Assembly (NCBI GenBank): GCA_947626345.1
Contig: CANQSF010000003.1
Span: 62,001-126,000, forward strand
Source: an uncultured Oscillospiraceae bacterium
GTDB taxonomy: Bacteria > Bacillota > Clostridia > Oscillospirales > Oscillospiraceae
Length of the DNA stretch: 64,000 nucleotides
Reading direction: 5' to 3'
In this document: positions 42,630-51,299 of the stretch, in pieces
Position numbering within the stretch: position 1 is the stretch's first letter
Layout: every line of letters starts with the position of its first letter
Notes under the pieces: generated by a model
What the model was told of the DNA's origin: nothing
The model's database searches: none
What the model saw: the letters and a program-made list of their open reading frames with translations, nothing else
Translations under genes and position numbers: made by a program

Positions 42630-43820
42630 ATGAATTTCGTCTTTATCTCACCGAACTTTCCCCGTACATACTGGAATTTCTGCGACCGGCTGCGGAAAAA
42701 CGGCGTGACCGTGCTGGGAGTGGGGGACTGCCCCTACGAGGAGCTGGAGCCGGGCCTGCGGGACGCCCTGACGGAGTACTACAAGGTGAGCACCCTGGAG
42801 GACTACGACCAGGTGTTCCGGGCCGTGGCCTACTTCTCCTATAAGTACGGGAAGATCGACTGGCTGGAGTCCAACAACGAGTACTGGCTGGAGCAGGACG
42901 CCCGGCTGCGCACGGATTTTCACATCACCACCGGCGTGGACAGCGACGGCGTGGCGGCCTTCAAGAGCAAATCCGGCATGAAGGCCTATTACGCCAAGGC
43001 CCAGGTGCCCACCGCCCGCTGCCACAACGTCACCGACATCACCGCCGCCCGGGATTTCATCGCCCAGGTGGGCTGGCCGGTGATCGTCAAGCCGGACAAC
43101 GGCGTGGGGGCCAGCCACACCTGGAAGCTGGAGAGCGACGAGGACCTGGAGCGGTTCTTCGCCGAGAAGCCCCCGGTGGAGTACGTGATGGAGGAGTTCG
43201 TCTGGGGGGCCATCCGCTCCTATGATGCCATCATGGACAGCAAGTGCGAGCCGCTGATCGAGTCCACCGGCATCTTCCCGCCCTCCATCGCCGACATCGT
43301 CAACGAGCAGGGGGATCTGGCCTACTACGTGGCCGACACGGTGCCCCAGGCTCTGGCGGAGCGGGGCCGGCGCACGGCCAAGGCTTTCGGCGCCGCCAGC
43401 CGGTTCGTCCACCTGGAATTCTTCGAGCTGACGAAGGCCAAGCCCGGCCTGGGCGAGATCGGGGATTTCGTGGGCCTGGAGGTGAATATGCGCCCCGCGG
43501 GCGGCTATACCCCGGACATGATCAACTTCGCCCACAGCACCGACGTTTATCAGATCTGGGCGGACATGGTGGCCTTCGACGAGCGCCGTATGGCTCCCAG
43601 CGGACAGGACCACTACTGCGCCTACGCCAGCCGCCGGGACGCCAGCCATTACCGCCACAGCCATGAGGAGATCCTGGAGAAGTACGGCTCCCAGATGGCC
43701 ATGTGCGAGCGGATGCCGGACGCCCTGTCGGACGCCATGGGCAACCAGATGTACACCATCCACGCCGCCGACGAGGCCGCGGCGAAAGAATTCATCCGCT
43801 TCGTCGGGGAGCGGGCATAA
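42630..43820 (+). CDS. ATP-grasp ligase
   Basis: The product has 396 residues: a pre-ATP-grasp domain opening FVFISPNFPRTYWNFCDRL, then an ATP-grasp domain with WPVIVKPDNGVGASHTW (about 150-166), YVMEEFVWG (about 188) and the metal-binding LEVNMRPAGGYTPDM (about 287-301). These enzymes join a carboxylate to an amine or thiol through an acyl-phosphate. The substrate is unknown. It lies 19 bases after the ClC gene and 21 before the esterase, with GACAGGAGG upstream. Confidence 0.85.
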   Translation: MNFVFISPNFPRTYWNFCDRLRKNGVTVLGVGDCPYEELEPGLRDALTEYYKVSTLEDYDQVFRAVAYFSYKYGKIDWLESNNEYWLEQDARLRTDFHITTGVDSDGVAAFKSKSGMKAYYAKAQVPTARCHNVTDITAARDFIAQVGWPVIVKPDNGVGASHTWKLESDEDLERFFAEKPPVEYVMEEFVWGAIRSYDAIMDSKCEPLIESTGIFPPSIADIVNEQGDLAYYVADTVPQALAERGRRTAKAFGAASRFVHLEFFELTKAKPGLGEIGDFVGLEVNMRPAGGYTPDMINFAHSTDVYQIWADMVAFDERRMAPSGQDHYCAYASRRDASHYRHSHEEILEKYGSQMAMCERMPDALSDAMGNQMYTIHAADEAAAKEFIRFVGERA

Positions 43821-43841
43821 CAGAGAGGAGCAACACAAGGG

Positions 43842-44582
43842 ATGCAAGTGCGCTATTTCAAGGAGTACAGCCATAACCTGGACAGGGATATGGAGTTCGA
43901 GGTCTACGGCCACGGGGGAAAGCTCTGTCTGGCCTTCCCGCCCCAGGACGGCCGGTTCTATGACTTTGCCAGCTACGATATGGTGAACACCGTGGCCCCC
44001 TGGGTGGAGGAGGGCCGGGTGATGATCGTGGGCGTGGACGCCATCGACTGGGAGACCTGGTCCAACGCCGGGGGCGATCCCCGCTGGCGGATGGAGCAGC
44101 AGGAGCGGTGGTTCGCCTACGTGACGGACGAGCTGCTGCCACGGTGCTATGAGCTGGGCTGCGACGACCGCAAGGCCATGACCACCGGCTGCAGCATGGG
44201 CGCGCTGCACGCGGCCAACTTCTTCTTCCGGCGGCCGGACCTGTTCGACACGGTGATCTCTCTGAGCGGGCTGTTCGACGCGGACTTCTTCTTTGGCGAC
44301 TACCACGACGATCTGACCTACGCCAACTCGCCGCTGCAGTTCATCCCCAACATGCCCGATGACCACCCCTGGCTGGACCTGTACCGGCAGAGCAGCATCA
44401 TCCTGTGCGCGGGACAGGGCGACTGGGACTGGGACATGATGGCCCACGAGCGCCGGCTGGAGTCCATCCTGCGGGCGAAGAACGTGCCCGTGTGGGCCGA
44501 TTACTGGGGCCCGGACGTGTGCCACGACTGGCCCTGGTGGCGCAAGCAGCTGCCCTATTTCTTCTCCAACCTGCCTATCTGA
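43842..44582 (+). CDS. Alpha/beta-hydrolase, esterase family
   Basis: The product has 246 residues with an esterase D-like fold. The nucleophile elbow is TTGCSMGALHAANF (Ser at about 117), and the C-terminal CHDWPWWRKQLPYF holds the likely catalytic His, as in putative esterase (PF00756) proteins. No signal peptide. It is paired with the preceding ATP-grasp gene, which suggests the two act on the same molecule. GAGAGGAGC lies before the ATG. Confidence 0.82.
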   Translation: MQVRYFKEYSHNLDRDMEFEVYGHGGKLCLAFPPQDGRFYDFASYDMVNTVAPWVEEGRVMIVGVDAIDWETWSNAGGDPRWRMEQQERWFAYVTDELLPRCYELGCDDRKAMTTGCSMGALHAANFFFRRPDLFDTVISLSGLFDADFFFGDYHDDLTYANSPLQFIPNMPDDHPWLDLYRQSSIILCAGQGDWDWDMMAHERRLESILRAKNVPVWADYWGPDVCHDWPWWRKQLPYFFSNLPI

Positions 44583-44592
44583 AAAGCATAAG

Positions 44593-44628
44593 ACGGCCGC
44601 CGCGCTTTGTGCGCGGCGGCCGTTTTTT
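44593..44628 (+). terminator. Rho-independent terminator after the esterase gene
   Basis: A perfect 13-bp GC stem (44593-44605 / 44611-44623) is followed by TTTTTTCT. It ends the ClC/ATP-grasp/esterase transcript. Confidence 0.9.
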
Positions 44629-44672
44629 CTGTCTGTAGCGGTCTGTCCGGGACCGATCTGAAGTCCGGGCGG

Positions 44673-45374
44673 TCAGCCGCCCAGGTAGGCCTTTTTGATC
44701 TCGTCGCTCTGGGCCAGCTCCGTGCCGGTGCCGGACAGGGCGATGGACCCTGACTCCAGCACATAGGCCCGGTCGGCCACCTGCAGGGCCATCTCCGCGT
44801 TCTGCTCCACCAGAAGGATGGTGGCGCCGGCGGCGTGGAACTCCTGGATGATGCTGAAGATCTCCTCCACCAGGATGGGGGCCAGGCCCATGGAGGGCTC
44901 ATCCAGCATGAGCAGCTTGGGGTGGCTCATCAGCGCCCTGCCCATGGCCAGCATCTGCTGCTCGCCGCCGGAGAGGGTGCCGGCGATCTGGCTGCGCCGC
45001 TCCTTCAGGCGAGGGAAGTGGGAGAACACGTTCTCGAAGTCCTCGGCGGGCACCTTGCCCTTGTGGATGTAGGCGCCCATCTCCAGGTTCTCCATGACGG
45101 TCATCTGCAGGAAGATGCGCCGGCCCTCGGGCACCTGGGCCAGGCCCTTGGCGGGCAGCTTGTAGGCGTCGGTGTGGGTGATGTCCTCGTCCAGGAAGGT
45201 GATCTTGCCGGAGCGGGGGTGCATCATGCCGGAGATGGTCTTCAGGGTGGTGGACTTGCCCGCGCCGTTGGCGCCGATCAGGGCCACGATCTCCCCCTCG
45301 TTCACCTGGAAGGAGACGCCCTTCAGGGCGTGGATGTTGCCGTAATAGACATGGATATCGTTGACGGTCAGCAC
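44673..45374 (-). CDS. livF: Branched-chain amino acid ABC transporter ATP-binding protein LivF
   Basis: The product has 233 residues: Walker A GANGAGKST, signature LSGGEQQM, Walker B LLMLDEPSMGLAP. The SMGLAP ending is diagnostic of LivF. It starts at GTG 45374, directly after the livG stop, with AAGGGGG upstream. Last gene of livKHMGF. Confidence 0.95.
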   Translation of the reverse strand: MLTVNDIHVYYGNIHALKGVSFQVNEGEIVALIGANGAGKSTTLKTISGMMHPRSGKITFLDEDITHTDAYKLPAKGLAQVPEGRRIFLQMTVMENLEMGAYIHKGKVPAEDFENVFSHFPRLKERRSQIAGTLSGGEQQMLAMGRALMSHPKLLMLDEPSMGLAPILVEEIFSIIQEFHAAGATILLVEQNAEMALQVADRAYVLESGSIALSGTGTELAQSDEIKKAYLGG

Positions 45375-46211
45375 TTATTTCGCCCCCTTCTTACCCAGAT
45401 AGGCCTCGATGACCACCGGATCGTTCTTGATCTGGTCCGGGTCGCCCTTGGCGATGACCTTGCCGTAGTTGAGCACGCAGATGCCCTCGCAGATGCCCAT
45501 GACCAGGTTCATGTCGTGCTCGATGAGCAGCACCGCGATCTGGAACATGTCCCGGATGCGGCGGATGTTCCCCATCAGCTCCTCCGTCTCGGAGGGGTTC
45601 ATGCCCGCCGCCGGCTCATCCAGCAGCAGCAGGCTGGGGTTGGTGGCCAGGGCCCGGAGGATCTCCAGCCGGCGCTGGGCGCCGTAGGGGAGGGAGCCGG
45701 CCAGACTGTCGGCGGTGTCCTCCATGTTGAAGATGCTCAGAAGCTCCATGGCCCGCTGGCGGGCGATGCGCTCGCTGCGGTAGAAGGCGGGCAGGCGCAG
45801 GATGCCGGTGAGGGCGTTGTAGCTCATCTCGTCGTGCAGGCCCACCAGGATGTTCTCCATCACCGTCATGTTGGAGAACAGCCGGATGTTCTGGAAGGTG
45901 CGGGCGATGCCCAGCTTGCACACCTGACTGGTCTTCAGGCCCCGGGTCTCCCGGCCGTCCAGAAGGATAGAGCCGCGGGTGGGCTGGTAGACGTTGGTGA
46001 GCAGGTTGAACACCGTGGTCTTGCCCGCGCCGTTGGGGCCGATGAGCCCGGCGATCTCCGTGCGGCCGATGGTGAGGGTGAAGTCGTCCACCGCCACCAG
46101 ACCACCGAAGTCGATGCCCAGGTGGTGGGTCTCCAGAATGGGGGTCTTATCGATGTCCCGCTCGGGGATGACGCTCCCGCTGGGGACGGGCACCAGCTTG
46201 ACCTTACTCAT
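45375..46211 (-). CDS. livG: Branched-chain amino acid ABC transporter ATP-binding protein LivG
   Basis: The product has 278 residues: Walker A GPNGAGKTT, signature-region LPYGAQRRLEI, Walker B LLLLDEPAAGMNP, all typical of LivG. An N-terminal extension of about 25 residues precedes the usual start. It overlaps livM by eight bases. Confidence 0.95.
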   Translation of the reverse strand: MSKVKLVPVPSGSVIPERDIDKTPILETHHLGIDFGGLVAVDDFTLTIGRTEIAGLIGPNGAGKTTVFNLLTNVYQPTRGSILLDGRETRGLKTSQVCKLGIARTFQNIRLFSNMTVMENILVGLHDEMSYNALTGILRLPAFYRSERIARQRAMELLSIFNMEDTADSLAGSLPYGAQRRLEILRALATNPSLLLLDEPAAGMNPSETEELMGNIRRIRDMFQIAVLLIEHDMNLVMGICEGICVLNYGKVIAKGDPDQIKNDPVVIEAYLGKKGAK

Positions 46212-47295
46212 GGCCGTCGCCTCCTTTCGCCGCGGAGGCACGGTCCTTTCGGAGGGCGCCTCTCAGCTTCTCCCTGATCACGTCCGACCAGGCGGCCAGG
46301 GTGGGGTTGTTGGTGATGAGCATCACCAGGATCAACACGATGGCGTAGATCAGCATCCGGTAATCGGCGAACTGGCGCAGGGCTTCCGGCAGGATGGTCA
46401 GCGCCGCCGCGGCGATGATGGAGCCCAGCATATTGCCCAGGCCGCCCAGCACCACGAACACCAGGATCAGGATGGAGGTGTTGAAGTCGAACTTGTTGGC
46501 GATGATGTTGGAGTAATTCATGGCGAACAGCGGCCCCGCCGCGCCGGCCAGGGCAGCGGAGGTGACGAAGGCCATGAGACGGTATTTCGTGACATTGATG
46601 CCCACGCTCTCGGCGGCGATGCGGTTGTCCCGGATGGACTTGATGGCACGGCCGGAGCGGCTGCTCACCAGGTTGAACACGATGAACAGCGTCAGCATCA
46701 CCAGCACGAAGCCCGCCGTGAAGGTGGACAGCTTTGTGATGCCCGTGATGCCCATGGGCCCGTTGACGATCATCCGCCCGCCCTCGGCCAGGCCGGTGCG
46801 GTCGGACAGCAGGCTGAAGTGCAGCCCGTCGCTGTCCATGCCCACATAGAAGTTGTTGAGCACGCTCTTGATGATCTCGCCGAAGGCCAGGGTGACGATG
46901 GCCAGATAGTCGCCCTTCAGCCGCAGCACCGGGATGCCGATGAGAAAGCCCGCCACCGCGGCGAACGCCGCGCCCACGGCCATGGCGATCACCAGCCGCA
47001 GCCAGCCCACGGGAATGATCCCCTCCAGGGCGATGGCGGCGATGACACCGGTGAAGGCGCCCACGCTCATGAACCCCGCGTGGCCCAGGCTCAGCTCGCC
47101 CAGCACGCCCACCGTCAGGTTCAGGCTCACCGCCATGACCACATAGGCGCAGATGGGCACCAGCATGCCCTTCAGGGAGGAGGAGATCGACCCGGTGAGG
47201 ACCATGGCCTGCAGGATCACATAGGCGACGATGACCAGGCCGTAGGTGAGAAAGCTGCTGCGGGTGTATTTTGTGAGGGTGATCTTTTTCTTCAT
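46204..47295 (-). CDS. livM: Branched-chain amino acid ABC transporter permease LivM
   Basis: The product has 363 residues and nine or so membrane segments. Family blocks: NLTVGVLGELSLGHAGFMSVGAF, RLKGDYLAIVTLAFGEI and GLGNMLGSIIAAAALTILPE. ATG 47295 with GAGGTGG upstream is preferred over GTG 47304. Confidence 0.94.
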   Translation of the reverse strand: MKKKITLTKYTRSSFLTYGLVIVAYVILQAMVLTGSISSSLKGMLVPICAYVVMAVSLNLTVGVLGELSLGHAGFMSVGAFTGVIAAIALEGIIPVGWLRLVIAMAVGAAFAAVAGFLIGIPVLRLKGDYLAIVTLAFGEIIKSVLNNFYVGMDSDGLHFSLLSDRTGLAEGGRMIVNGPMGITGITKLSTFTAGFVLVMLTLFIVFNLVSSRSGRAIKSIRDNRIAAESVGINVTKYRLMAFVTSAALAGAAGPLFAMNYSNIIANKFDFNTSILILVFVVLGGLGNMLGSIIAAAALTILPEALRQFADYRMLIYAIVLILVMLITNNPTLAAWSDVIREKLRGALRKDRASAAKGGDGHE

Positions 47296-47305
47296 GGCTG
47301 CCACC

Positions 47306-48187
47306 TCAGACTTTCTCGCTGATCTTCTTGCCCAGAAGCCCGGCGGGCTTGACCAGAAGCACGATGATCAGAACAGCGAACACCACCGCGTCGGACAGCT
47401 GGGTGGAGATATACGCCTTGGCGAAGATCTCGATCACGCCCAGCAGGATGCCGCCCAGCATGGCCCCGGGGATGGAGCCGATGCCGCCGAACACGGCGGC
47501 GGTGAAGGCCTTGATGCCCGGCATGGAGCCGGTGGTGGGCACCAGGTTGGGGTAGGCCGAGCACAGCAGCACCCCGGCCACGGCCGCCAGGCCGGAGCCG
47601 ATGGCGAAGGTGACGGAGATGGTGGAGTTGACGTTGATGCCCATGAGCTGGGCCGCGCCCTTGTCCTCGGAGCAAGCACGCATGGCCTTGCCCATCTTGG
47701 TGTGGCCGGTGAACAGGGTCAACGCGATCATGATGACCACGCAGGAGGCGATGGTCACCAGCGTCACGTAGCTGACGGTGAGCTGGCCGCCGAACAGCGC
47801 CAGCCGGCCGTTGCCCACCACGGAGGGGAACACCTTGGGGTTGGGCGTCCAGAGCAGCTGCGCGCCGTTTTGCAGAAAGTAGCTGACGCCGATGGCGGTG
47901 ATGAGCACGGCCAGGCTGGGGGCGGCGCGCAGGGGCTTATAGGCCAGCCGCTCCACCAGGATGCCCAGCACGGTGCACACCGCCATAGCGGCCAGCACGC
48001 CCACCACAGGCGGCAGGGCAAAGCGGCTCACGGCGAAAAAGCAGATGTACGAGCCCACCATGATCACGTCGCCGTGGGCGAAGTTCAGCATCTTGGCGAT
48101 GCCGTAGACCATGGTATAGCCCAGGGCGATGATGGCGTAGATGCTGCCCAGGCTGATGCCGCTGAGCAGATAGTTGAGAAATGTCAC
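47306..48187 (-). CDS. livH: Branched-chain amino acid ABC transporter permease LivH
   Basis: The product has 293 residues and about eight membrane segments. Typical LivH blocks are GSIYAIIALGYTMVYGIAKMLNFAHGDV, RACSEDKGAAQLMGIN and FGGIGSIPGAMLGGILLG. Start GTG 48187 with AAAGGGGG upstream. Confidence 0.94.
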   Translation of the reverse strand: MTFLNYLLSGISLGSIYAIIALGYTMVYGIAKMLNFAHGDVIMVGSYICFFAVSRFALPPVVGVLAAMAVCTVLGILVERLAYKPLRAAPSLAVLITAIGVSYFLQNGAQLLWTPNPKVFPSVVGNGRLALFGGQLTVSYVTLVTIASCVVIMIALTLFTGHTKMGKAMRACSEDKGAAQLMGINVNSTISVTFAIGSGLAAVAGVLLCSAYPNLVPTTGSMPGIKAFTAAVFGGIGSIPGAMLGGILLGVIEIFAKAYISTQLSDAVVFAVLIIVLLVKPAGLLGKKISEKV

Positions 48188-48243
48188 GAGGGAGTGCCCC
48201 CTTTCGTCAGATCACAGGGTAGGGGAGACGGAAAATCCCGAAA

Positions 48244-48279
48244 GGCCGGAGCAGGCGCATCAAAGCATCTGCTCCGGCC
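48244..48279 (-). terminator. Intercistronic hairpin between livK and livH
   Basis: A perfect 11-bp stem (ggccggagcag / ctgctccggcc) in the 116-base gap after livK. The minus-strand continuation is TTTCGGGATTTT, so termination would be partial. It probably protects the livK mRNA 3' end and lowers permease expression. Confidence 0.6.
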
Positions 48280-48303
48280 CCGTTGCCGGCAGATCAGGCT
48301 GGA

Positions 48304-49476
48304 TCAGTCAAGACCCGCGTAGGCGCCGTCCTGGATCACCATGCCGTGAGCGCTCTTGCTCACCGCGCCGGTGGAGTCCCAGGTCATGCCGGTGCCGGTC
48401 AGGCCATCGAAGGACATGGAGGTGAACTGCTCGATCATCAGGTCGTTCAGCTGCTCGGCGGTCATGTCGGGGGTGGCGCCGGCGGCCTCCAGGGCCTGCT
48501 TGTAGGCGTACACGCAGTCATAAGCGTCAGCAGCGAACTGGTTGGGGATGTCGTTGTACAGCTCCTGATACTTGGCCACGAAAGCCTGGGTGGCCTCGTC
48601 GGTGGAGTCGGCGTTGAAGGGGGTCAGCAGCATCACGCCCTCGGCCAGGGTGGGATCGAAGCCCTCCATGGCCAGGATGCCGTCCATGCCGTCCACGCCG
48701 AACCACTTGGGGGCGTAGCCCATGGCGTCGGCCTGGGCGAAGATCAGGGAGGCGGGCTGATAGTACATGGGCAGGAACACCACGTCGACGCCGGCATTCT
48801 GCATCTCGGTCAGCTGCACGCTGAAGTCGTTGTTGCCCTCGGTGAAGGTGGACTCAGCCACGATGTTCAGGCCCAGCTCCGCGGCCTTGTCCACGAAGGA
48901 GTTGCGCAGGCCGGTGGAGTAGTCCTCGTCGTTCTTCCAGATGATGCCGATCTTCTCGCCCAGAGCCATGTCGGAGATGTACTGCGCGGAAGCGCCGCCC
49001 TGGGTGGGATAGTCCAGGAAGCACATCTGGAACATGTTGTCCTTGCCCTCGATGACGGTGGGGGCGGAGGCGGAGGGGGTCAGGGAGAAGATCCGGTCGG
49101 TGAAGCCCTCGGCGGAGGTGGCGTTGGCCGGCGTGGAAGTGACGGAGCCCAGGGAGATCTGCATGCCCCAGTCCTTCAGAGAGTTGTAGGCGTTGACGGC
49201 CTTCTCGGCGTCGTTGGCGTCGTCTTCATACTTCAGCTCGAACTGGATGCCGCCCTGGGCGTTGATCTCGTCCACGGCGATCTGGGCGCCGTTCTTGGCC
49301 GCGTTGCCGTAAATGGCCGCGCCGCCGGTCAGGGGGCCGGTGCCGCCCAGCTTGAAGGCCTCGGCAGAGGCCTCTGCCTCCGGCTCGCTGCTGCCGCCGC
49401 CGCAGGCGCACAGGGCCACCAGCATGATCGTGGCAAGAGCAAGAGCGATCATTTTCTTCATGTTGGTGTGTTTCAT
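48304..49476 (-). CDS. livK: Branched-chain amino acid binding lipoprotein LivK-like
   Basis: The product has 390 residues with a lipobox ALCAC-GGG. The Peripla_BP_6 domain opens FKLGGTGPLTGGAAIYGNAAKNGAQIAVDEINAQGG. It is the first gene of livKHMGF and delivers leucine/isoleucine/valine or related ligands to the permease. AGAGGT precedes the ATG. Confidence 0.93.
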   Translation of the reverse strand: MKHTNMKKMIALALATIMLVALCACGGGSSEPEAEASAEAFKLGGTGPLTGGAAIYGNAAKNGAQIAVDEINAQGGIQFELKYEDDANDAEKAVNAYNSLKDWGMQISLGSVTSTPANATSAEGFTDRIFSLTPSASAPTVIEGKDNMFQMCFLDYPTQGGASAQYISDMALGEKIGIIWKNDEDYSTGLRNSFVDKAAELGLNIVAESTFTEGNNDFSVQLTEMQNAGVDVVFLPMYYQPASLIFAQADAMGYAPKWFGVDGMDGILAMEGFDPTLAEGVMLLTPFNADSTDEATQAFVAKYQELYNDIPNQFAADAYDCVYAYKQALEAAGATPDMTAEQLNDLMIEQFTSMSFDGLTGTGMTWDSTGAVSKSAHGMVIQDGAYAGLD

Positions 49477-49569
49477 TTTTCCGTACCTCTTTCCATAAAA
49501 GTATATTCAGACCGGGGGTCGGCCCGGCAGAAGGCGAAAGGTCCGCGAAGGGTAAAAATGTTATTATAA

Positions 49570-49598
49570 ATAATAGTGACTGCGCCGGTAAATGTCAA
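49570..49598 (-). promoter_or_regulatory. Promoter of the liv operon
   Basis: On the minus strand TTGACA (49593-49598), 17 bases, TATTAT (49570-49575), about 95 bases before livK. The surrounding 49560-49680 is AT-rich and may hold CodY- or Lrp-type sites, but none is clear. Confidence 0.75.
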
Positions 49599-49718
49599 TG
49601 TGCCAAAATCATGTTTGTAAAAACTGTGCATCATGACGGAAATGTGTTTTTCATTTTAGTGCACAAAAACGATAAAGAATTTTACGCTCCCGCCGGCGGG
49701 GGGCGGAGGATATAAAGA

Positions 49719-49740
49719 TCCCCGGGCCGGAGCCCGGGGA
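49719..49740 (-). terminator. Terminator of the polar amino acid ABC operon
   Basis: A 9-bp stem (tccccgggc / gcccgggga, loop CGGA) a few bases after the glnQ-like stop, followed on the minus strand by TCTTTATA. Confidence 0.65.
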
Positions 49741-49747
49741 AGGGACG

Positions 49748-50470
49748 TCACAGTACTTTTGCCAGGAAGCTCTGGGCCCGCTCGGTCTGGGGATGGTCGA
49801 AAAACTCCGTGGGGGTGTTCTGCTCCATGATGATGCCGTCCTCCATGAACAGTACCCGGTCGCCCACCTCCTTGGCGAAGCCCATCTCGTGGGTGACCAC
49901 CACCATGGTCATGCCGTCCTTGGCCAGCTGCTTCATCACGTCCAGCACCTCGCCCACCATCTCCGGGTCCAGGGCGGAGGTGGGCTCGTCGAAGAGCATG
50001 ACCTCCGGCTCCATGCACAGCGCCCGCACGATGGCCACGCGCTGCTTCTGGCCGCCGGACAGCTGGTTGGGATAGGACCCGGCCCGGTCCGCAAGACCTA
50101 CCCGGCCCAGCAGCTCCATGGCCTTCGCCTCGGCCTCGTCCTTTTTCTTGCCCAGCACCTGGGTGGGGGCGAGGGTGAGGTTACGCAGGATGGTCATGTG
50201 GGGGAACAGGTTGAAGTGCTGGAACACCATGCCCATCTTCTGGCGGTACTTGTTGATGTCGCTCTTGGGGTCGGTGATGTCCGTGCCCTTGAAGGTGATG
50301 GTGCCGGCGGTGGGTGTCTCCAGCAGGTTCAGGCAGCGCAGGAAGGTGCTCTTGCCGGAGCCGGAGGGGCCGATGACGACCACCTTCTCGCCGGGATAGA
50401 TGTGCTCGGTGATGTCCTTGAGGACCACGTGGTCCCCAAAGGCTTTTTTCAGGCCCTTAACGTCTATCAC
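49748..50470 (-). CDS. glnQ: Polar amino acid ABC transporter ATP-binding protein (GlnQ-like)
   Basis: The product has 240 residues: Walker [10 protein letters not shown], signature [15 protein letters not shown], Walker [31 protein letters not shown]. This is the standard polar amino acid importer ATPase. The start is GTG 50470, inside the permease gene (14-base overlap). The exact amino acid is not known, so the symbol is by similarity. Confidence 0.93.
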   Translation of the reverse strand: MIDVKGLKKAFGDHVVLKDITEHIYPGEKVVVIGPSGSGKSTFLRCLNLLETPTAGTITFKGTDITDPKSDINKYRQKMGMVFQHFNLFPHMTILRNLTLAPTQVLGKKKDEAEAKAMELLGRVGLADRAGSYPNQLSGGQKQRVAIVRALCMEPEVMLFDEPTSALDPEMVGEVLDVMKQLAKDGMTMVVVTHEMGFAKEVGDRVLFMEDGIIMEQNTPTEFFDHPQTERAQSFLAKVL

Positions 50471-51224
50471 TTTCGCGCAGCCTCCTTTCCAGAATGCTCT
50501 GCAGGTAGCTGAAAGCCATCACCATGATGAGGTACATGATCGCGGTGATGACGTAGGGGAACATGTACTCGTACGTCTTGGCGCCGATGGACCGGGCCGC
50601 GTAGACGATCTCCTTGCCGGCGATGACGCTGATGAGGGAGGTATCCTTCAGCAGCACGATGAACTCATTGCCCAGGGAGGGGAGGATGGCCTTGAAGGCC
50701 TGGGGGATGACGATGAACCGCATGGTCTGGATGTAGCTCAGACCCAGGGAGCGGCCCGCCTCCGACTGGCCAGGGTCCAGGCTCATCAGCCCGCCCCGGA
50801 TGATCTCGGACACATACGCGCCGGAGTTGATGCCCAGGCCCAGCGCGCCTACCAGGGTGAAGTTCCGGCTGGAGGCGAAGATGACGAAGCCCATAATCAT
50901 CAGCTGTACCATCATGGGCGTGCCGCGGATGACGGTGACGTATATCTTGCAGACGAAATTGACGGCGGACAGGACGGGGTTGTGGGTGCCGGGGCGGCGC
51001 TGGTCGTGGGCCACACGGGCCATGGCCACCAGCACGCCTAGCACCACGCCGATAATCAGGGCGATCACGGTGACCTCGATGGTGGTGAGCAGGCCCTCAA
51101 AATACTTCAGCCACCGGTCCTCCAAAAACCAGGCCCGGTAGAATTTCGTGAACAGGCTCTGCCAGAAGTTCAGATCCTCCAGGGGGATCTGGGACAGGGT
51201 CTCGTAGAGCAGGTCTACGTTCAT
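50457..51224 (-). CDS. Amino acid ABC transporter permease (HisM/GlnP family)
   Basis: The product has 255 residues with about five membrane segments. The N-terminal [21 protein letters not shown], the [11 protein letters not shown] motif, [18 protein letters not shown] and [27 protein letters not shown] are diagnostic of polar amino acid permeases. A stable hairpin lies between it and the upstream binding protein gene. Confidence 0.93.
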   Translation of the reverse strand: MNVDLLYETLSQIPLEDLNFWQSLFTKFYRAWFLEDRWLKYFEGLLTTIEVTVIALIIGVVLGVLVAMARVAHDQRRPGTHNPVLSAVNFVCKIYVTVIRGTPMMVQLMIMGFVIFASSRNFTLVGALGLGINSGAYVSEIIRGGLMSLDPGQSEAGRSLGLSYIQTMRFIVIPQAFKAILPSLGNEFIVLLKDTSLISVIAGKEIVYAARSIGAKTYEYMFPYVITAIMYLIMVMAFSYLQSILERRLRESDRR

Positions 51225-51256
51225 GCTATTTCCCCTCTCTTAGTCATATGGAAAGG

Positions 51257-51279
51257 GGGGCGGTCGGCGGGACCGCCCC
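51257..51279 (-). terminator. Intercistronic hairpin between binding protein and permease genes
   Basis: A perfect 9-bp stem (ggggcggtc / gaccgcccc, five-base loop) in the 75-base gap, followed on the minus strand by CCTTTCC. Likely partial termination or mRNA stabilisation. Confidence 0.6.
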
Positions 51280-51299
51280 TCTTCTCAGGCCGGGTATTA

